Shown: positions 58,740-64,000 of the stretch, piece after piece
How positions within the stretch are numbered: the first letter of the stretch is position 1
Layout of the letters: each line of letters begins with the position of its first letter
Assembly (NCBI RefSeq): GCF_018991925.1
Contig: NW_024720711.1
Span: 2,775,971 to 2,839,970, forward strand
Length of the DNA: 64,000 nucleotides
Origin: Homarus americanus
Taxonomy: Eukaryota; Arthropoda; Malacostraca; Decapoda; Nephropidae
Reading direction: 5' to 3'
Made by a program: the position numbers and the translations under genes
The notes under the pieces: model-generated
Told to the model about the DNA's origin: nothing
What the model saw: only the letters and a program-made list of their open reading frames with translations
The model's database searches: none

Positions 58740-59755
58740 CCGCCAGAACACACCGCCACTTTTCCCGCCTTTTTCCTGTCCTTCTTTCCCACATTCTGCC
58801 TTCTGACGTATTACCAGTTTAGCCCTTGTTTCCTGTTTTTTCCTGGCTTTATTTCCTGCCATTTTTCGCTTTTTTTTCCCGCCCTTTATCCACTATTTCG
58901 GTCAATTTTATGTTTTTTCACTTTCCCTGCCTTTCTTTTTAATTTCCACTTTCCCCGCATTTTATTTCCGCCACTTTAGCCGCATTTCTTCCACGCCACT
59001 TTTTATACCTTTTGCCCCTTTACGTATTTCCTTTACTTTGCCACTTTCCCCCACCCTTGCTCCCATTTTTTCCTCCTCATGTAGAAGTAAGTTTTTCTAC
59101 CACTTTCTAATCATTTTCCCCACAACTTTCTTTCCGCTGCTTTCTTACCAACTACTTTCTTCCCACCACTTTTTCTACTTTGTTTCAGCTGCTTTTTAAC
59201 CACTTTCTTACTATCTAATCCTGCCCTTATCACTTTCTCTCAACCCCTTCTTGCAATCGTTTTTTCTTCCCACCGACTTCTCATCACTTTCTCCTTTCTA
59301 CCTCTTCCTACCACTTTTCACTCCCACTTTCTTCCTTCCCCATAACCCTATTCTTGCCCCATTTCCACCCATCTCCCATCACTTTCTTCACGCACTTTCT
59401 TCTCGCCACATTCTACATGCCCTTATCCATCCACTTTCTTCCCACCACATTTTCCTGCTCCTCCTACATCTTTCACTTTCAATCTTTCTAACTATATTCA
59501 TTTTCTCCAACTTTCCCTACTGTTTTGCCCTTTCACCGAATTTTCCTGCTCTTTACCTCTTACTTTCTTCCCACTACTATTTTCCTGACTCTTCCCATGA
59601 CTTTCCTTCCATCCAACTTTCTTCCCGCACTTTCTTCCCCCACTTTTTTCTTCTCCACTTTCCCACTTTTTTCCTGACTTTTTTTCCCACCATTTTCTTG
59701 CTTTCTCACATTTTCACTTTTTTCACTTTTTTCTTAGTGCATTTCGCTCTCCATA
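58740..59755. repeat. Degenerate CCACTTTCTTCCC-type pyrimidine repeat
   Basis: One kilobase of irregular 10-20 bp CACTTT/CTTCCCACC/TTTCCTGCC words. It looks like an old, decayed tandem array. Phe/Leu/Ser-rich frames are artefacts. Confidence 0.75.
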
Positions 59756-59824
59756 ATCATCTCTTAAAGCCTTTGATAATGACGTTAAGAAGTGAGTGTC
59801 GGCACATTTTTAACTAATGAAGGG

Positions 59825-60310
59825 AAGTGTTGTTGTTAGTGTGTTGTTCTGTTGTTGTGTTGTTGTTGTGTAGGGTGGTGTGTGATAGTGGTGTTTTGTT
59901 GTTTTGTTGTTAATATTGTTGCGGTTGTGTTGGTGTTTTTCTTGTGTTGCGGTGTTGTGGTGTTAGTTGGTGGTGTTTTGTTGTGCCCAAAATTTGAAAT
60001 GTTGATTACGAGGTGAAAGTGTTACGTGTTTTGATGAAATGAAAGTTAATGAAAATTTCCTTGAGCCAAAGGGTGTTTGTGAGTAGTATGTTGATGATTG
60101 AGTTATGAGAAAGTTTGTTAATGAGAGGAGTGAGAAAAGTTTGTTGAGTGAGTGAGTGAGTGAGTGAGTTTGTTGAATGATAGTTTGTGAGTTTGTTGAT
60201 ATAGTGAGTTTGTGAGTAAAGTTTGTTGAATGAGTAAGTTTGTAAGAAAAGTTCGTTGAATGAAAGTGACTGTGAGTAAAGTTTGTTAAATGAGAGTGAG
60301 TTTGTGAGCA
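59825..60310. repeat. GTTGTT block and GAGTAAAGTTTGTTGAATGA repeats
   Basis: GTTGTTGTGTT words (59830-59990) and about eight degenerate 25-32 bp units of GTTTGTTGAATGAGTGAG (60060-60310). Confidence 0.8.
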
Positions 60311-60317
60311 TGTATTT

Positions 60318-60515
60318 TACTCCTGTGTGTGTGTGTGTGTGTGTAGTAGTTTCGCTCAGGTAAACAATATAATTAGCAATAAACACGATCATGTTAGGTG
60401 TTCATTTATCTGCTTAGAAACTGTTTATTGTTTGTCTGTTTTTGTTTACTTGGGTTGTTGACTTGTTTACATATAGTTATTCTTTGTGTGTGTGTGTGTG
60501 TGTGTTCTTGTATCA

Positions 60516-60548
<33 letters not shown>

Positions 60549-60561
60549 TTTTTTTTTTTTT
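60318..60561. repeat. (GT)n, (CT)n and T21 tracts
   Basis: (GT)n at 60325-60343 and 60485-60504, (CT)n at 60516-60540, directly followed by 21 T residues at 60541-60561. Confidence 0.95.
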
Positions 60562-60690
60562 CTACCCACCCATTCCGTCTTTTTGCAGAACACGTCAAGC
60601 AATGCAATCTGCCCCAGGTTTGATCTTTGCAATAGCATCTGCAAAAAGTTCAATTTGTCTCCGCCTTGCAATAAAAAGTAATGAAAAGTA
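60562..60690 (-). other. Possible poly(A)-tailed retrocopy or cryptic exon
   Basis: Read on the minus strand, a 120-bp unique segment ends with A21 then (GA)n, like an inserted transcript. One frame reads RRRQIELFADAIAKI and stops. Read on the + strand, TTTTTGCAG precedes a short Cys-rich frame (SNAICPRFDLCNSICKK) ending in TAA. The two readings exclude each other, and neither family is recognised. Confidence 0.3.
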
Positions 60691-60840
60691 ACCCCTCATT
60701 CGCGCGGTGTGGAATGGCCCAACAGGGAGACGAGACGGACACACGGTGGTGGGGAAGAGGAGGAGGTGGAGGTAGTCGCTCTATCCAAACCAACTCTGAA
60801 CGATTGATGGCGGTGTTGATGTTTTAAAGTCTTAAGGAGG

Positions 60841-61205
60841 GTTAGGTTAGGTTGGGTTGGTTTAGGTCAAGTTGGGTTTGGTGGGGTTAGGTGGGGTTAA
60901 GTTTGGTTGGGTTTGGTTAATTTGTTTGTAAAATTTGGCCATTTACCGCGGCTAGTTTGTTGTGCACCCATACTCATCCTGTGAGCGGTGGAGCAAAAGG
61001 ATTACAGAGTAGAGGCCACAAAGGACGTGTATAACTAACCCCAGTGGTCAGGATATTGTTGCATTGAATGTTTAGAGTATTTCCAGTACATTGTTTAGTT
61101 CTGTACATAGAGGGGGACCAACCCAACCCAACCCAACGCAACGCAACGCAACCCAACCCAACCCAACCCAACCCAACCCAACCCAACTTAGTCTAATTTA
61201 ACCTT
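60841..61205. repeat. TTAGG-type block (+) and AACCC block (-)
   Basis: GGTTAGGTTGGGTTGG words at 60841-60925 and (CCCAA)n/(CGCAA)n at 61105-61190, in opposite orientation and about 180 bp apart. Confidence 0.85.
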
Positions 61206-61530
61206 ACTGACTCGCATACACCACAGCATAAAAATAACCTTCAAAATGGCGCCTAAACTTCGCTGGGACTCGACAGTATGATAGATGCGTTCTCTGATAT
61301 ATGGCAGGAGGAATTCGACAGCCGAAATCATTAATGAAAATATGGTTTATGATGTGTATTCGTCGTCCGTCTGTTGTTCGCTCGTTCTTGGTGGGTGGTT
61401 GTGGTAGGTGACTGGTTACTGACTATGCTGAGGTCTACACTAGTCTCTGGGGGTAATTGGAGACCGCTTTTGGCACTAGAAATTTAAATTACTTATCAGT
61501 GTTATTGTTTACTATATGATAATGTGACGA
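61206..61530. other. Repeat-free island, candidate regulatory element
   Basis: Unique sequence with CCGAAATCATTAATGAAAAT and other ATTA cores. No coding signal. Confidence 0.3.
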
Positions 61531-61532
61531 TA

Positions 61533-61672
61533 AAGAGTACACACACACACACATACACACACATCACACACACACACACACACACACACACATCACTTAC
61601 ACATCACATACACACAAACATGCACACACACACACATACCTACAATACACACACACATATACCTACAACACA

Positions 61673-61719
<47 letters not shown>

Positions 61720-61832
61720 CACTTACATCACATACACACAAACATGCACACACACACATACCTACAATACACACACACATATACCTACAACACACAAACA
61801 CACCACACACACACACACACCTCCTATGAAAG
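61533..61832. repeat. CA-rich repeat with 125-bp duplication
   Basis: The segment from TCACTTACACATCACATACA through TACCTACAACACACAAAC occurs twice (from about 61592 and 61719) inside (CA)n. Confidence 0.9.
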
Positions 61833-61984
61833 TCAGGTCTTGGGGTCTGGAGCGACATGAAGAGAAGAAGGGTCTGCACAGCCATTCCGAGGGCGGGAAC
61901 AATGTGCCAGAGAGGAAAATGGTTTCCTTGTGGGCCGAATTTAAAACGCTCGACTCGCTACTCCCAAATTGCACATAAAACTCT

Positions 61985-62352
<368 letters not shown>

Positions 62353-62735
62353 TATAAAGGAAAAGAAGAGAAAACCGATAAACAATGGTAAATGTAAACA
62401 ATAGAATGATTGAATTAGGCTAATAATACTACTCATAATAAGTTAAAAAAATATAATACTAGGAATAAATATTGACTTGTGACAAATAAACAAGTACAGG
62501 TGTCAACAGTAAACAAGGACTGGTGTCAATAAGAAACCAGCAAAGGTGTTGTTATAATAAGCACAAATACAAGTCAATCTTCAAAACAAGACAGATACAA
62601 AGAAAACAATAAACAAGGTGTAGAAGAAGCTATAAAATTAAACTTGTAAGAAATTTTAGTAAGCATATACGTAAACAAAGACGAAATAAACAAATAAACA
62701 AAACAATTATCAGTAAAGAGGTAAATAATGTGTCT
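62353..62735. other. A-rich intron sequence
   Basis: AAACAAG and AAACAAT words, with early degenerate copies of CAGGTGTCAA that precede the next array. No gene is seen. Confidence 0.5.
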
Positions 62736-63075
62736 AAAGCAAGTAAACAAGTGTCAACAAACATGTAAACACAGGTGTCAAAAACAAGTAAACACAGGTG
62801 TCAACAAACATGTAAACACGGGTGTCAACAAACATGTAAACATAGGTGTCAACAAACAAGTAAACACAGGTGTCAACAAACAAATAAACACAGGTGTCAA
62901 CAAACAAGTAAACACAGGTGTCAACAAACACACACAGGTGTCAACAAACAAGTAAACACAGGTGTCAACAAACAAGTAAACACATGTGTCAACAAACACG
63001 TAAACACAGGTGTCAACAAACACACACAGGTGTCAACAAACAAGTAAACACAGGTGTCAACAAACACAACAAGCA
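62736..63075. repeat. Minisatellite, 24-bp unit (AACACAGGTGTCAACAAACA)
   Basis: About 14 units. The 8-codon unit keeps repetitive frames open on both strands (VNTGVNKQ or FVDTCVYL). Confidence 0.95.
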
Positions 63076-63124
63076 ACTCCTGTCCTTGTGTGTTGGACAT
63101 CTTTTCCGCCGCGGGACTTTGAGC

Positions 63125-63335
63125 ACCGGGAGGAGAAGGAGGAGGGGTCGGGGGTGGGGTGGAGGTAGGTGAGGGTGTGGAGGAGGTGGGTGATGGTAGT
63201 GGAGGAGGAGGAAGATGGTGGGTGAGTGGTGAGGTGAGGGAGGGAGGTAGGCAGGAGGAGGAGGAGGGTGGGTGGGTGAGTGAGTGGTGAGGGAGGGAGG
63301 ACGGCAGGAGGTAGTAGTAGTAGTAGTAGTCGTGT
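63125..63335. repeat. GGAGG/GGTGGG low complexity and (TAG)n
   Basis: Purine-rich GGAGGAGG with GGGTGAGTG words, ending in (TAG)n at 63310-63330. Confidence 0.85.
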
Positions 63336-63785
63336 GTATGTGCCTCCTGATGGTTGTTGGTCGTCGCCCTGGGTGGTGTAGTCGTCGGCGTGGGGTCGTG
63401 TGAGGGTCCCAGTGGTCCGTCTCAAGATGTGGTTGGAGGTGGGCAAATTGAAATTTTACGGTCGACCTCAATTTGCCGTCGTATAAAACAAACAGCAAGG
63501 GGCGGCGATTTACTGCTGCTCGCCAAATCACGTCCGGCAGGTTTGGTTGCTCGCCCACTCGCCCACTTCGCCTTGGCAGGACACGGGGTCGAGGGTGAAG
63601 TGAGCAAGTGTGAGGGAGGGACGAAGGGACGAAGGGTGAAAGTGTGAGTGAGTAGGTCGAGGATGAAGGAGAGAGGAAGAGGGAGAGAGAGGGAGGGAAA
63701 GGGGAGGGTTGCCTGTGGTGGGAGAGATGGAGAGGAAGGGAGGGATGGAAAGAAAAGGGATCAGTTTGGTGTATACGAGGTGATC
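63336..63785. other. Unique sequence and purine tract
   Basis: GC-balanced unique DNA (63336-63600) has open frames with no recognised match. AG-rich DNA follows to about 63760. Confidence 0.45.
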
Positions 63786-63789
63786 TAAT

Positions 63790-64000
63790 GTGATGCTGTG
63801 ATATGCTGTACTGGGGTGCTGTGATATGCTGTACTGGGATGCTGTGATATGCTGTACTGGGGTGCTGTGATATGCTGTACTGGGGTGCTGTGATATGCTA
63901 TACTGGGGTGCTGTGATATGCTGTACTGGGGTGCTGTGATATGCTGTACTGGGGTGCTGTGATATGCTGTACTGGGGTGCTGTGATATGCTGTGGGGGTG
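63790..64000. repeat. Minisatellite, 23-bp unit, continues past the window
   Basis: Nine near-identical units with GTGCTGTGATATGCTGTACT and GGG run to the right edge, so the full array length is unknown. Confidence 0.97.

Overview
The window is eukaryotic, intron-dominated DNA, most likely from an arthropod and probably a decapod crustacean. The taxon is an inference. It rests on repeated (TTAGG)n-type blocks (the arthropod telomere motif), very dense CT/GT/GATA microsatellites and short-unit minisatellites, CR1-type LINE remnants with octamer 3' ends, and tRNA-derived SINEs. No bacterial-style genes or operons are present.

Only one gene can be supported: a COE-family transcription factor on the + strand (collier/knot in insects, EBF in vertebrates, unc-3 in nematodes). 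Two internal coding exons are visible, at 441-514 and 23345-23413. They join in phase across a 22,830-bp intron and encode the zinc knuckle (H-X3-C-X2-C-X5-C) of the DNA-binding domain. The intron divides the knuckle between its second and third ligands. The next COE exon was not found, so the following intron runs more than 40.5 kb to the window edge. Bases 1-440 are the end of the preceding intron.

Layout. 1-440: preceding intron with two perfect CRE octamers. 441-514: exon A. 515-23344: intron with two CR1 fragments (1.15-2.14 kb), purine/pyrimidine blocks (3.3-10.1 kb), and a run of large tandem arrays: 10.2-11.95 kb (15-17 bp units), 13.1-14.3 kb (21 bp), 15.2-15.6 kb (16 bp), 16.8-17.35 kb, 17.46-17.98 kb (18 bp), and 19.55-22.57 kb (42 bp). 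It ends in facing TTAGG and CCTAA blocks just before exon B. 23345-23413: exon B. 23414-64000: intron with further arrays (31 bp at 24.7 kb, 44 bp with CACGTG at 26.3 kb, 22 bp at 33.8 kb, 33 bp at 37 kb, 24 bp at 44.9 kb, 22 bp at 49 kb, 20 bp at 51.2 kb, 17 bp at 54.1 kb, 21 bp at 55.1 kb, 23/24 bp at 56.9-58.4 kb, 24 bp at 62.8 kb, 23 bp at the right edge), three tRNA-derived SINEs, LINE 3' ends at 27.2 and 41.2 kb, and a 192-bp foldback hairpin at 48.6 kb. A few non-repetitive islands are candidate regulatory elements.

Almost all long open frames here are artefacts of tandem arrays whose units lack stop codons. They are not annotated as genes. Copy numbers and array edges were read by eye and are approximate.
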